This document shows positions 15,686-24,181 of a stretch of 51,120 nt of DNA, piece after piece (positions within the stretch are counted from its first letter, which is position 1; each line of letters begins with the position of its first letter). Below the pieces are notes generated by a model. It did no database searches and was not told where the DNA came from. It was given only the letters and a program-made list of their open reading frames with translations. The stretch covers positions 1 to 51,120 of the forward strand of contig JBBDRL010000030.1 of the NCBI GenBank assembly GCA_040905505.1, read 5' to 3'. Made by a program: the position numbers and the translations under genes. This stretch comes from WHSP01 sp040905505. GTDB lineage: Bacteria > Gemmatimonadota > Gemmatimonadetes > Longimicrobiales > Longimicrobiaceae.

Positions 15686-17317
15686 ATGTCTCGAGAAGAA
15701 CCCACAGAAACCATCTCCTGTACCGTCGACGGGATGGCCGTCGAAGTGCCGAAGGGGACGCGGATGATAGACGCCGCGGCACGGGTGGGTGCGGATGTGC
15801 CGCATTACTGCTATCACGCGGGCCTCAGCGCGCCGGCGCAGTGCCGGATGTGCCTGGTCGAGGTGGAAGGCGTGCCCAAGCTGCTTCCTGCCTGCGTTTC
15901 GATCGCCCAGGAGGGGAACGAGATCCGGACCAATAGCCCGAACGCCTTGAAGGCGCGCGAGGCGGTCCTGGAGTTCCTGTTGGTGAATCATCCGCTGGAC
16001 TGTCCGGTCTGCGATCAGTCCGGCGAGTGCAAGCTGCAGGATTACGTGGCGTCCGAGGGCCCCGCGATGGGGCGCCTCGCGGAGCCCAAGCGGATCATCG
16101 GAGTCGACGACTTCGGGGGCGACGTGCTCTTCCATGGTGACCGCTGCGTGATGTGCACACGGTGCGTCCGGTTCATGCGCGAGGTCGCCCAGGACGAGCG
16201 GCTCACGGTAGTGCAGCGGGGGCACAAGGCCGTGATCGACACCTTCTTCGACGAGGGTCTGGAGGGGAACATCTGGGCCGACAACGTGGTGGACATCTGC
16301 CCGGTCGGAGCGCTCGTATCGAAGGATTTCCTGCACAAGGCGCGGGCGTGGGACCTGGACCGGACCCCCTCGGTCTGCCCGAACTGCTCGCAGGGATGCA
16401 ACATCTCCCTAGAGGTTCGCGACAATCAGGTGATGCGGCTCAAGCCGCGGCCGAACGCCGAGGTGAACGGCCACTGGATGTGCGATTATGGGCGGCTGAA
16501 CTACCAGTGGATCAATCGAACGGGCCGGATCGAGGCGCCGCTGGTCCGCGAAGGCGATCGTCTGGTGCCGATGTCGTGGTCGGACGCGTTGCTTCGGCTG
16601 GTAGAAGCGGCCCGCGGGGCTCGAGGCGGTGTACGCTCCGTCGTCTCGCCATTCTCCTCGAACGAGGATCTGGGGGCCATCCGCCGTCTCGCGGACGCGC
16701 TCGGGGGCGGGGACGGCGTGTTCCGTGTCGAGCGTGGCGAAGAGGTCGTGCTTCCCGGGTTTTCGCAGCTCGCGCTGCGTGAGGATCGAGCGGCCAACGT
16801 TCGCGGGGCCGAGCTCCTCGGCTTCAGCCGGGCGGGTGACGAGCGGGGGGAGGGTGGCCTCGAAGACGCGGCGCGCCAGGACGGCGTGCTTCTCGTGCTG
16901 GGCGACGACCTCGACGACGCGCCGGCAGACTTCGGCACCGGAGCCGAGCTGTTCGTCTACATCGGGCACGTGATGGGGGAGGCGGCGCGCAACGCCGACT
17001 TCGTGCTGCCGTGCACGACCTTCGCGGAGATGGAGGGCAGCTTCACCAACCTGAACAGCCGGGCTCAGCGGTTCTGGCCGGCGCTCCATGTCCCCGGGAT
17101 GTCACGGCCGGCCTGGCAGATCATCGGGGTCCTGCTCGCCGGTCTGCAGGAGGCCGCCGCGCCCGCGAAGCCGGGCGACGCCTTCGAGGCCCTGGGCAGT
17201 CTGAGCCCCGCTTTCGCTGGCCTGGGTTTCGACGAGTTGGGCGGTGAAGGGCGGGAACTGAACGAGCAGGAGGCACGGGCCGGCAGGCAGGAAGCAGGGA
17301 CGAAAGGCAGCGGCTGA
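15686..17317 (+). CDS. nuoG: NADH-quinone oxidoreductase subunit G
   Basis: 75-kDa-type Fe-S subunit of the NADH module. The [2Fe-2S] cluster N1b is bound by C42, C53, C56 and C70. The His-Cys cluster N5 is in NHPLDCPVCDQSGECKLQD, and N4 in CVMCTRC with CPVGAL. The rarer N7 motif CX2CX3CX27C is present, starting at CPNCSQGC. The molybdopterin-oxidoreductase-like domain is short: the total is 543 residues against about 780-910 in Thermus and E. coli. The start is ATG 15686; a GTG two codons earlier is less likely. The C-terminal 25 residues are polar and unconserved. Confidence 0.95.
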   Translation: MSREEPTETISCTVDGMAVEVPKGTRMIDAAARVGADVPHYCYHAGLSAPAQCRMCLVEVEGVPKLLPACVSIAQEGNEIRTNSPNALKAREAVLEFLLVNHPLDCPVCDQSGECKLQDYVASEGPAMGRLAEPKRIIGVDDFGGDVLFHGDRCVMCTRCVRFMREVAQDERLTVVQRGHKAVIDTFFDEGLEGNIWADNVVDICPVGALVSKDFLHKARAWDLDRTPSVCPNCSQGCNISLEVRDNQVMRLKPRPNAEVNGHWMCDYGRLNYQWINRTGRIEAPLVREGDRLVPMSWSDALLRLVEAARGARGGVRSVVSPFSSNEDLGAIRRLADALGGGDGVFRVERGEEVVLPGFSQLALREDRAANVRGAELLGFSRAGDERGEGGLEDAARQDGVLLVLGDDLDDAPADFGTGAELFVYIGHVMGEAARNADFVLPCTTFAEMEGSFTNLNSRAQRFWPALHVPGMSRPAWQIIGVLLAGLQEAAAPAKPGDAFEALGSLSPAFAGLGFDELGGEGRELNEQEARAGRQEAGTKGSG

Positions 17318-17344
17318 CGCGGTGCCGCTTCGAATCCGGGGCGG

Positions 17345-17372
17345 ACAACGGATAACGGATAACGGATGACTT
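17345..17372. repeat. Heptad tandem repeat, nuoG/nuoH (ATAACGG), single arm
   Basis: Heptads ACAACGG, ATAACGG, ATAACGG, ATGACTT occur at 17345-17372, immediately before nuoH. No inverted partner was found in the remaining spacer or at the end of nuoG. This looks like a half element of the same class as the other heptad repeats. Confidence 0.7.
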
Positions 17373-17376
17373 CATA

Positions 17377-18663
17377 GTGGAGCCGGTATATCAGGTCGGG
17401 CAGCTGTCGGAAACGGGCTTTCTGATCAGCTCGGTGATCAAGGTGCTCGTCATCTTCGTCGTCGTGCTCGTCACGGTGGCCATGCTGACGCTGCTCGAGC
17501 GAAAGATCAGTGCATGGATGCAGGACCGACTGGGCCCCAACCGCGTGGGTCCGGGCGGCCTCCTGCAGCCGATCGCGGACGGGCTGAAGAACATCCTGAA
17601 GGAGGAGACGAACCCGGGGCAGGCGCACGGGTGGTTCTTCGTCCTGGCGCCGATGCTCGCGATCACGCCCGCGATGGTGACCTTCGCGGTCATCCCCATC
17701 GCGGCGCCGCTCCCGACGCCGTGGGGCCTGGTTCCGATGCTGATCGCCGATGTCCCCGTGGGCGTCCTCTTCCTTCTGGCCTTCTCCTCGTTGGGCGTAT
17801 ACGGGATCGTGATCGCCGGCTGGGCCAGCTCGAACAAGTACGCTCTGCTGGGCGGCCTGCGCGCGGGTGCCCAGATGATCTCGTATGAGATCGCGCTTGG
17901 AATGAGCCTGCTGAGCGTCTTTTTCCTGGTCGGCAACGTTCGGCTGCCGGAGGTCGTCTGGAGCCAGCAGCAGCTCGGGCTCTGGTTCGCTCTGCCGCTC
18001 TCGATCTCCTTCCTCTTCTTCTGGATATCGGCGTTCGCCGAGACGAACCGCCTGCCGTTCGACCTGCCTGAGGCCGAGTCGGAACTGGTCACCGGCTATC
18101 ACACCGAGTACTCCTCGATGAAGTTCTCGATGTTCTTCATCGCCGAGTACTCGCACGTGCTGACGGTGAGCATGCTGATGGCCACGCTGTTCCTTGGTGG
18201 GTGGGACATTCCTGGCTGGGCCGGCGACAACATGCTTGCCCTGGACGATGGCACCGTCGTAGGCGCGGCTCCGGCGGTCTGGAAGACGGTGCTGACGCTC
18301 CTTGCGTTCGTGCTGAAGACTGGGTTCTTCGTCATGGTCTTCATGCTCGTCCGCTGGACGGTTCCACGTTTCCGCTACGACCAGGTCATGGACCTCGGCT
18401 GGAAGCTGATGCTTCCCTCGGCCCTGGTCGTGATCACCGTGACGGCGGGGACGATTCTGGCACTCGATGCGGCCGGGGTCGCCTACGGGCTGGTCTACGG
18501 CCTCGTGCTGACCGTCGTCAACGCGATCATGCTGGGCGCCTTCCTGCTCCTGGTAGACCGGGGTCGAATTCTGGCCGGCGGGTACTCGATCCAGGAGAAG
18601 CGCGCCCATGCGCGGGCGGTCGCGCGCTTCCACAAGGAAGAATTCGAAGTCAGCCGCACCTGA
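17377..18663 (+). CDS. nuoH: NADH-quinone oxidoreductase subunit H
   Basis: ND1-type membrane subunit forming the quinone access channel between the peripheral and membrane arms. Signatures: LLERKISAWMQDRLGPNRVGP in the first loop, and FAETNRLPFDLPEAESELV followed by GYHTEYSSMKFSMFF. At least eight hydrophobic helices are visible. GTG at 17377 is the only plausible start. The 428-residue length includes a charged cytoplasmic C-terminal tail of about 25 residues. nuoI follows after 17 bp. Confidence 0.96.
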   Translation: MEPVYQVGQLSETGFLISSVIKVLVIFVVVLVTVAMLTLLERKISAWMQDRLGPNRVGPGGLLQPIADGLKNILKEETNPGQAHGWFFVLAPMLAITPAMVTFAVIPIAAPLPTPWGLVPMLIADVPVGVLFLLAFSSLGVYGIVIAGWASSNKYALLGGLRAGAQMISYEIALGMSLLSVFFLVGNVRLPEVVWSQQQLGLWFALPLSISFLFFWISAFAETNRLPFDLPEAESELVTGYHTEYSSMKFSMFFIAEYSHVLTVSMLMATLFLGGWDIPGWAGDNMLALDDGTVVGAAPAVWKTVLTLLAFVLKTGFFVMVFMLVRWTVPRFRYDQVMDLGWKLMLPSALVVITVTAGTILALDAAGVAYGLVYGLVLTVVNAIMLGAFLLLVDRGRILAGGYSIQEKRAHARAVARFHKEEFEVSRT

Positions 18664-18680
18664 GCGAAAGCAATAGATCG

Positions 18681-19178
18681 ATGGCAGCCAACGTACGACT
18701 GATGAAGCGCCCGGAAGGCCAGTCCTCCTATGTCAGGGCGACGCTGAAGGGGATGGCGCTGACTTTCCGACACATGGTCAATCCGCACAAGGTGACCATG
18801 CAGTACCCGGAGGAGAAATGGGCGCTCTCGCCGCGGTGGCGGGGGACCCACGTCATGGAACAGCATGACGATGGGCGTCCCAAGTGCGTGGCCTGCGGCC
18901 TCTGCCCGACGGTCTGTCCGGCGAACTGCATCCGGCTGGTCCCGGGCGAGGACGATCAGGGCAACCGTTATCCCGTCGTCTACGAGATCGACGAGTTCCG
19001 CTGCATCTTTTGCGGCATGTGTCAGGAGGTGTGTCCGGTCGAGGCGATCCACGTCGGCCAGCACTACGAGAACTCGGAGTACTCGCGTGACAACTTCGTT
19101 TACGACCTGGACCGCCTGATGAGCCAGGAGCACCCTTCGACCCTGCTCTGGGATCCGTCGGATCCGGCGAGCGAGTGA
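18681..19178 (+). CDS. nuoI: NADH-quinone oxidoreductase subunit I
   Basis: 23-kDa-type ferredoxin-like subunit with clusters N6a and N6b, relaying electrons towards N2. Two motifs are clear: CVACGLCPTVCPANCI and CIFCGMCQEVCPVEAI. The N-terminus has an amphipathic membrane-associating stretch. 165 residues, ATG at 18681. The start context ATAGATCGATG matches an 11-mer at the nuoD end and in the nuoD tail copy. Confidence 0.97.
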   Translation: MAANVRLMKRPEGQSSYVRATLKGMALTFRHMVNPHKVTMQYPEEKWALSPRWRGTHVMEQHDDGRPKCVACGLCPTVCPANCIRLVPGEDDQGNRYPVVYEIDEFRCIFCGMCQEVCPVEAIHVGQHYENSEYSRDNFVYDLDRLMSQEHPSTLLWDPSDPASE

Positions 19179-19189
19179 GCGCTCGTTCC

Positions 19190-19315
19190 GTCACCCCGAA
19201 CGCAGCGAGGGATCTGCACCTTCCAGCGAACGACAAGTGCGGATCCCTCGCTGGCGCTCGGGATGACAGAGGCGGCGCTCGGGATGACAGAGGCGGCGCT
19301 CGGGATGACACACTA
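19190..19315. repeat. REP-like inverted repeat plus 21-bp tandem repeats, nuoI/nuoJ
   Basis: Arms at 19190-19219 and 19237-19267 are inverted copies of a GTCATCCCGAGCGCAGCGAG-type sequence with about 80 percent pairing, a style common in intergenic DNA of several GC-rich phyla. The end of the right arm, GGCGCTCGGGATGACAGAGGC (21 bp), is then tandemly repeated to 19315. The copy number is uncertain because the assembly broke here. Confidence 0.8.
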
Positions 19316-19504
19316 GGGAGCTAAGGATGCTCAGTCAGATACTCTTCTANNNNNNNNNNNNNNNNNNNNNNNNNNNNNNNNNNNNNNNNNNNNNNNNNNN
19401 NNNNNNNNNNNNNNNNNNNNNNNNNNNNNNNNNNNNNNNNNNNNNNNNNGGCGCTCGGGATGACACACTAGGGAGCTAAGGATGCTCAGTCAGATACTCT
19501 TCTA
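19295..19504. other. Artefactual gap: 55-bp duplicated contig ends around 100 N
   Basis: The 55 bases at 19295-19349 are identical to those at 19450-19504, on either side of exactly 100 N. They include the last tandem-repeat unit and the first 23 bases of nuoJ. A 55-base shared end is what a de Bruijn assembler with k=55 leaves. The contigs therefore overlap, and the true nuoI-nuoJ spacer is about 148 bp plus any collapsed repeat copies. Confidence 0.9.
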
Positions 19505-20003
19505 CTTCTTCGCCGGCATCGCGATACTCGGTGCGCTGATGACGATCTCGAGGAAGAGTCCCGTCGCCAGCGCGTTGTGGCTGGTCGGGACCTTCTTCGC
19601 GCTCGCGGCGATCTACACGCTGCTGGGAGCGTTCTTCATCGGGATCATCCAGATCCTGGTGTACGCGGGCGCGATCATGGTGCTCTTCCTGTTCGTGATC
19701 ATGCTGCTGAATCTCGGGAACGACTTCGAGCCGGACTTCAGGGGAACGGTCTGGAAGGTCACCGCCGCCGGGTCGTCGCTGGTGCTACTGGCGCTGCTGA
19801 CGCGGATCGTGGGCGGCGCACCGTTGCCGTCCGAGGCTGCCGGGATGCCGGACCTGGCGGCCGCTCAGGTGGCCGAGTTCGGGCCGGTGGGGGCCATCGG
19901 GGTACCGATGTTTCTGGAGTATGTCGTCCAGCTGCAGGTCACGGGCGTTCTGCTGCTCGTTGCCGTAGTCGGGGCCGTGATTCTCGCGAAGCGGAATATC
20001 TAA
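19482..20003 (+). CDS. nuoJ: NADH-quinone oxidoreductase subunit J
   Basis: ND6-type membrane subunit at the proton channel near the junction. The 173 residues have five hydrophobic helices, with the conserved FFIGIIQILVYAGAIMVLFLFVIM (helix 3, including the pi-bulge region). The ATG at 19482 follows AGGGAGCTAAGG. An identical ATG at 19327 belongs to the duplicated contig end and is not a second gene. nuoK follows after 10 bp. Confidence 0.96.
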   Translation: MLSQILFYFFAGIAILGALMTISRKSPVASALWLVGTFFALAAIYTLLGAFFIGIIQILVYAGAIMVLFLFVIMLLNLGNDFEPDFRGTVWKVTAAGSSLVLLALLTRIVGGAPLPSEAAGMPDLAAAQVAEFGPVGAIGVPMFLEYVVQLQVTGVLLLVAVVGAVILAKRNI

Positions 20004-20013
20004 GGAGACGAGA

Positions 20014-20313
20014 GTGTTACCACTGAACGCGGCACTCTTCCTCAGCGCCATCCTGTTCGCCATCGGGACGGCGGGTGTGATCGTACGCAGGAACGCGATC
20101 GTCCTGTTCATGTGCGTCGAGTTGATGTTGAACGCAGCGAACCTCGCGTTCGTAGCGCTATCACCGTATGCCGGGATCGACGGGCAGGTGATCGTATTCT
20201 TCGTGATCGCCGTGGCCGCGGCGGAAGCAGCCGTGGGTCTGGCCATCATCATTTCTGTATTCCGGCACGCCGAGTCGGTGGACATCCGGAATTTCAGCCT
20301 CCTCCGCTGGTAG
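20014..20313 (+). CDS. nuoK: NADH-quinone oxidoreductase subunit K
   Basis: ND4L-type membrane subunit. 99 residues, three helices. The conserved membrane glutamates are in MCVELMLNAANLAF and AVAAAEAAVGLAIIIS and are part of the proton path. GTG start at 20014 with AAGGAGACGAGA upstream. nuoL starts 6 bp after the stop. Confidence 0.97.
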   Translation: MLPLNAALFLSAILFAIGTAGVIVRRNAIVLFMCVELMLNAANLAFVALSPYAGIDGQVIVFFVIAVAAAEAAVGLAIIISVFRHAESVDIRNFSLLRW

Positions 20314-20319
20314 GTTGTC

Positions 20320-22524
20320 GTGACGCTGGCTATTCAGGAGACGGTACAGGGACTGGGCGAGGGAGCGGTGGCGGCGGAGTTCGAGCCGACGCTTTTGGGT
20401 CTGATCGTACTACTGCCGCTGATCGGCTTCGTGATCAACGGGATCGCGTCGCTCGTGGCGGCCCGGAAGGCCACGGTTGGGCGGGCCCCACTTGGCACGC
20501 ACCACGAGCCGAGCGAGGTGGAAGCGGGGGCTCACGAGCATGCCGCGGTTCCCTGGACGCACCGCCTGCCGTCGTTCGTGGCGCCGGGCGTAGTTGGCCT
20601 CGCGTTCGTGCTGGCGCTGGTGAACTTCTTCGGGATGCTCGGGGCCGATCTGCACGATCCGATCGTGGAGCGCTACTGGAGCTGGATTCCGGTCGGCGAC
20701 CTCCAGGTGGACGCCGCGCTCCAGCTCGACCAGTTATCGATCCTGATGACGCTGATCATCACGGGCGTCGGGGCGCTGATCCACCTGTTCTCGGTCGGGT
20801 ACATGAGCCACGATCCGGGTTATCCCCGGTACATGGCGTACCTGAACCTCTTCGTCTTCTTCATGCTGGTGCTGGTGCTCGGCGCCTCCTTCCCGTTGAT
20901 GTTCGTTGGGTGGGAGGGTGTCGGGCTCTGTTCGTATCTGCTGATCGGTTTCTGGTTCGCGGAGGAGGCGAATGCGGACGCGGGCAAGAAGGCCTTCATC
21001 GTCAACAGGATCGGCGATTTCGGCTTTCTGATCGCAATGTTCCTGATCTTCGTGAACCTCAACACGCTGGCGTACACTGAGGTCTTCGCGGCCGCGCCGC
21101 AGCTCGAGTTCGCGGGCCCGGTCGTGACCGCGATCTGCCTTTTCCTGCTGCTGGGCGCGGCCGGCAAGAGCGCGCAGATTCCGCTCTACGTGTGGTTGCC
21201 GGACGCGATGGCGGGCCCCACGCCCGTTTCGGCGCTGATCCACGCGGCGACGATGGTCACGGCAGGTGTCTACCTGGTGGTCCGCTCCTCCACGCTCTTC
21301 GCGATGGCGCCTTCGGCCTCGCTGGCCGTCGCGCTGATCGGTGCGCTGACGGCGATCTTCGCGGCGACGATCGGGGTCAAGCAGTGGGACATCAAGAAGG
21401 TTCTGGCATACTCGACCGTTTCGCAGCTGGGCTTCATGTTCGCCGCGGTCGGCATGGGCGCCTACGTGGCGGGCGTCTTCCACCTGATGACGCACGCCTT
21501 CTTCAAGGCGTGCCTCTTCCTCGGTTCGGGGGCGGTCATTCACGCGATGCACGAAGCGCTGCACGCGACCCATTCGGAAGCCGATGCGCAGGACATGCGC
21601 AACATGGGGGGGCTGCGCCGCTACATGCCGATCACTTTCGGCACGATGGCGGTGGCGACGCTCGCGATCGCAGGCGTGCCGCCGTTCGCGGGCTTCTTCT
21701 CGAAGGATGAGATCGTCGGTGCCGCATGGATCGGCGCCGCAGGCGAGCTGCCGCTCTCGCAGGCCTCGCTGCTGGGCATCTCGGGCGCCTCGTGGATGTG
21801 GATCATCGCGATCCTCCTCAGCCTGGCCGCCCTGCTGACCGCGTTCTACATGGGCCGGCTGATGCTCTACACCTTCTTCGGTCCCAACCGGACCGGAGAC
21901 GAGGAGCGCCGCCATCTCCACGAGGCGGGTCCATCGATGTCGATCCCGCTGATCGCCCTGGCGATCCTCTCGGTGGTCGGTGGGTTCTTCAACGTCGACG
22001 AGAGTGTGCCGATCGTGAACCTGTTCGCCCCGGCCGCGATCGGTGGGGACGCCGCGCTGCATCACTGGCTGCATCCGGTGATTACGGGGGCGGAGGAAGT
22101 CTGGGCGGCCAATACCGCGGCGATCCCCGAAGTGCATCATGCCGCCTGGCCGATCCTTCTGGCGATCCTGATCGGGATCGGAGGGCTCGCCCTCGCCTGG
22201 GTGATTCTCAAGCCGGAGACGCTGGGTACCCCGCGTGAGACACCGGCATACGAGGGCGAGCTGGAGAAGGCGCTCTACAACAAGTGGTACGTCGACGAGC
22301 TGTATCAGACAATCATCGTACGGCCGGTCTGGTGGTTGTCGCGGGCCTTCTACTCGGTGGTCGACCGCGCCACCATCGACGGGATCGTAGATGGCGTGCT
22401 CGGGCGTGGTTCGCTGCTGGTGGGGATGGCCGCCGGGCGAATTCAGACGGGGCAACTCAACACGTATGCCTTCGCGATCGTCGTGGGCGTGATCCTGGTG
22501 CTGGGGGCGTTCATCGCGTTGTGA
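20320..22524 (+). CDS. nuoL: NADH-quinone oxidoreductase subunit L
   Basis: ND5-type antiporter-like subunit with the long lateral helix. 734 residues. Signatures: LIHLFSVGYMSHDPGYPRYMAYLNLF, FVGWEGVGLCSYLLIGFW, KSAQIPLYVWLPDAMAGPTPVSALIHAATMVTAGVYLV and the KKVLAYSTVSQLGFMF helix with key lysine and histidine residues. The region after about residue 540 holds the amphipathic lateral helix, ending in a final transmembrane anchor. GTG start at 20320. Confidence 0.97.
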   Translation: MTLAIQETVQGLGEGAVAAEFEPTLLGLIVLLPLIGFVINGIASLVAARKATVGRAPLGTHHEPSEVEAGAHEHAAVPWTHRLPSFVAPGVVGLAFVLALVNFFGMLGADLHDPIVERYWSWIPVGDLQVDAALQLDQLSILMTLIITGVGALIHLFSVGYMSHDPGYPRYMAYLNLFVFFMLVLVLGASFPLMFVGWEGVGLCSYLLIGFWFAEEANADAGKKAFIVNRIGDFGFLIAMFLIFVNLNTLAYTEVFAAAPQLEFAGPVVTAICLFLLLGAAGKSAQIPLYVWLPDAMAGPTPVSALIHAATMVTAGVYLVVRSSTLFAMAPSASLAVALIGALTAIFAATIGVKQWDIKKVLAYSTVSQLGFMFAAVGMGAYVAGVFHLMTHAFFKACLFLGSGAVIHAMHEALHATHSEADAQDMRNMGGLRRYMPITFGTMAVATLAIAGVPPFAGFFSKDEIVGAAWIGAAGELPLSQASLLGISGASWMWIIAILLSLAALLTAFYMGRLMLYTFFGPNRTGDEERRHLHEAGPSMSIPLIALAILSVVGGFFNVDESVPIVNLFAPAAIGGDAALHHWLHPVITGAEEVWAANTAAIPEVHHAAWPILLAILIGIGGLALAWVILKPETLGTPRETPAYEGELEKALYNKWYVDELYQTIIVRPVWWLSRAFYSVVDRATIDGIVDGVLGRGSLLVGMAAGRIQTGQLNTYAFAIVVGVILVLGAFIAL

Positions 22525-22612
22525 GGACGGGTCAGCGCAGGCGGTGCGAGCATGGAGTGCAGGTCGCTCGCCGCGCTCGGACCGATCGTAATGACACTAC
22601 TGGAGTCACTTG

Positions 22613-24181
22613 ATGGGCTTTTACGATAGCCACTGGATTCTGACATTCTTGATCTTCGTTCCCCTGGTGGGGACGGTCGTCGCGCTCACGCTGCCGGCTG
22701 CGCGGGCGCGATGGGTCGCGCTGGTCACGGGTGTGGTGGAGCTGGTGATCGCGATCCCGCTGTTCTGGACGTACAACCCGGTCGGCCCCGCCATGCAGAA
22801 CGAGGTGGCTGCCCCCTGGATTGCGGATTGGGGGATCTACTATCGCCTCGGCCTGGACGGGATCTCGCTCTTCATGGTGCTGCTCACGGCTCTTCTCCTG
22901 CCGCTGATGGTGCTTGGTTCCTGGACGTACATCAAGGATCGCGAACAGGTCTTCTACGCCATGCTGATGGCGCTCACCACCGGCGTGATGGGCGTCTTTC
23001 TGGCCCTGGACATGTTCCTGTTCTACGTGTTCTGGGAGATGATGTTGATCCCGATGTATTTCCTGATCGGGATCTGGGGAGGGAAGGAGCGGATCTACGC
23101 GGCGGTGAAGTTCTTTCTCTTCACCGCGGCCGGCTCGCTGCTGATGCTGGTGGCGATCCTGTATCTCTTCTTCCGCTATCAGGCGCTGACCGGAATCGCG
23201 AGCTTCGCATACGCGGATTTCCTCCAGCTTCCGCTGACGAACGGTGAGCAGGGGTGGCTGTTCGCCGCCTTCGCCCTCGCATTCGCCATCAAGGTGCCGG
23301 TCTTCCCGCTGCATACCTGGCTACCCGCCGCCCACGTCCAGGCGCCGACCGCGGGTTCGGTGATCCTGGCCGGTGTGCTCCTGAAGATGGGCACCTACGG
23401 TTTTCTACGTTTCGCCTTGCCGCTCTTTCCCGGCGCGGCTTCGGCGGAAGTGACCGTGCTCCTCTTCATGATCCTGGGGCTGATCGGCATCATCTACACC
23501 GCTCTGGTCGCCGCCGTACAGCCGAACGCGAAGCGACTCGTCGCCTACACGTCCGTCGCCCACCTTGGATTCGCGGTCCTCGGCATCTTCGCGCTCAACC
23601 TCCAGGGGATTCAGGGCGCGCTGATCCTGATGATCGCGCACGGCGTCTCGACACCGATGCTCTTCTTTCTGCTCGGCATGCTCTACGAGCGGACGCACAG
23701 CTACGAGATCGAGGATTTCGGCGGTCTGGCGGCTTCGGTACCGGTCTTCGCGCTGATGCTCGTGATAGCGGCCCTGGCGTCGATCGGACTTCCGGGGACG
23801 GGCGGATTCGTCTCCGAGTTCCTCGTCCTGATCGGTACCTTCCGCGTTCAACCCTGGATCGCGGTGATCGCGGCGAGCGGAGTGATCTTCGCCGCGTTCT
23901 ACATGTTGCCGATGGTTCAGAAGACCGTCTTCAACGCACTGACGAAGCCGGCGAATCGGCTGATTCCGGACTTGAGTGGCCGCGAGATCGGGCTGCTCCT
24001 GCCGCTGGTCGCCATCATCCTCTGGCTGGGCGTCTATCCGCGACCGTTCCTCGATCGCATGGAGCCCTCGGTCACACGACTGATTCAGCACGTGGAGGCG
24101 TCGCAGTTCGTGAACGCCCCATCGCCGGCTGACGCAATCGCCGCGTCACTCGAGACTTCCAGCGTGGAGGGCGCGCGATGA
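22613..24181 (+). CDS. nuoM: NADH-quinone oxidoreductase subunit M
   Basis: ND4-type proton-pumping subunit. 522 residues with about 14 helices. Key motifs are FYVFWEMMLIPMYFLIGIWGG (conserved glutamate in helix 5), FPLHTWLPAAHVQAPTAGSVILAGVLLKMGTYG, and AYTSVAHLGF. The ATG at 22613 follows GGAGTCACTTG; a TTG one codon earlier is possible. It overlaps nuoN by 4 bp (ATGA). Confidence 0.97.
   Translation: MGFYDSHWILTFLIFVPLVGTVVALTLPAARARWVALVTGVVELVIAIPLFWTYNPVGPAMQNEVAAPWIADWGIYYRLGLDGISLFMVLLTALLLPLMVLGSWTYIKDREQVFYAMLMALTTGVMGVFLALDMFLFYVFWEMMLIPMYFLIGIWGGKERIYAAVKFFLFTAAGSLLMLVAILYLFFRYQALTGIASFAYADFLQLPLTNGEQGWLFAAFALAFAIKVPVFPLHTWLPAAHVQAPTAGSVILAGVLLKMGTYGFLRFALPLFPGAASAEVTVLLFMILGLIGIIYTALVAAVQPNAKRLVAYTSVAHLGFAVLGIFALNLQGIQGALILMIAHGVSTPMLFFLLGMLYERTHSYEIEDFGGLAASVPVFALMLVIAALASIGLPGTGGFVSEFLVLIGTFRVQPWIAVIAASGVIFAAFYMLPMVQKTVFNALTKPANRLIPDLSGREIGLLLPLVAIILWLGVYPRPFLDRMEPSVTRLIQHVEASQFVNAPSPADAIAASLETSSVEGAR

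Noticed and set aside
15686..17317. NuoG as a broken gene
   Set aside because: All cluster motifs are intact, the frame is continuous, and nuoH follows at normal spacing, so a naturally short form is more likely.
19327..19349. A second, truncated nuoJ copy
   Set aside because: It is identical to the real nuoJ start and lies in the duplicated contig end next to the N run.
20734..22455. 573-codon minus-strand frame opposite nuoL
   Set aside because: Shadow of the biased codon use of nuoL; composition is charged and repetitive with no domain.
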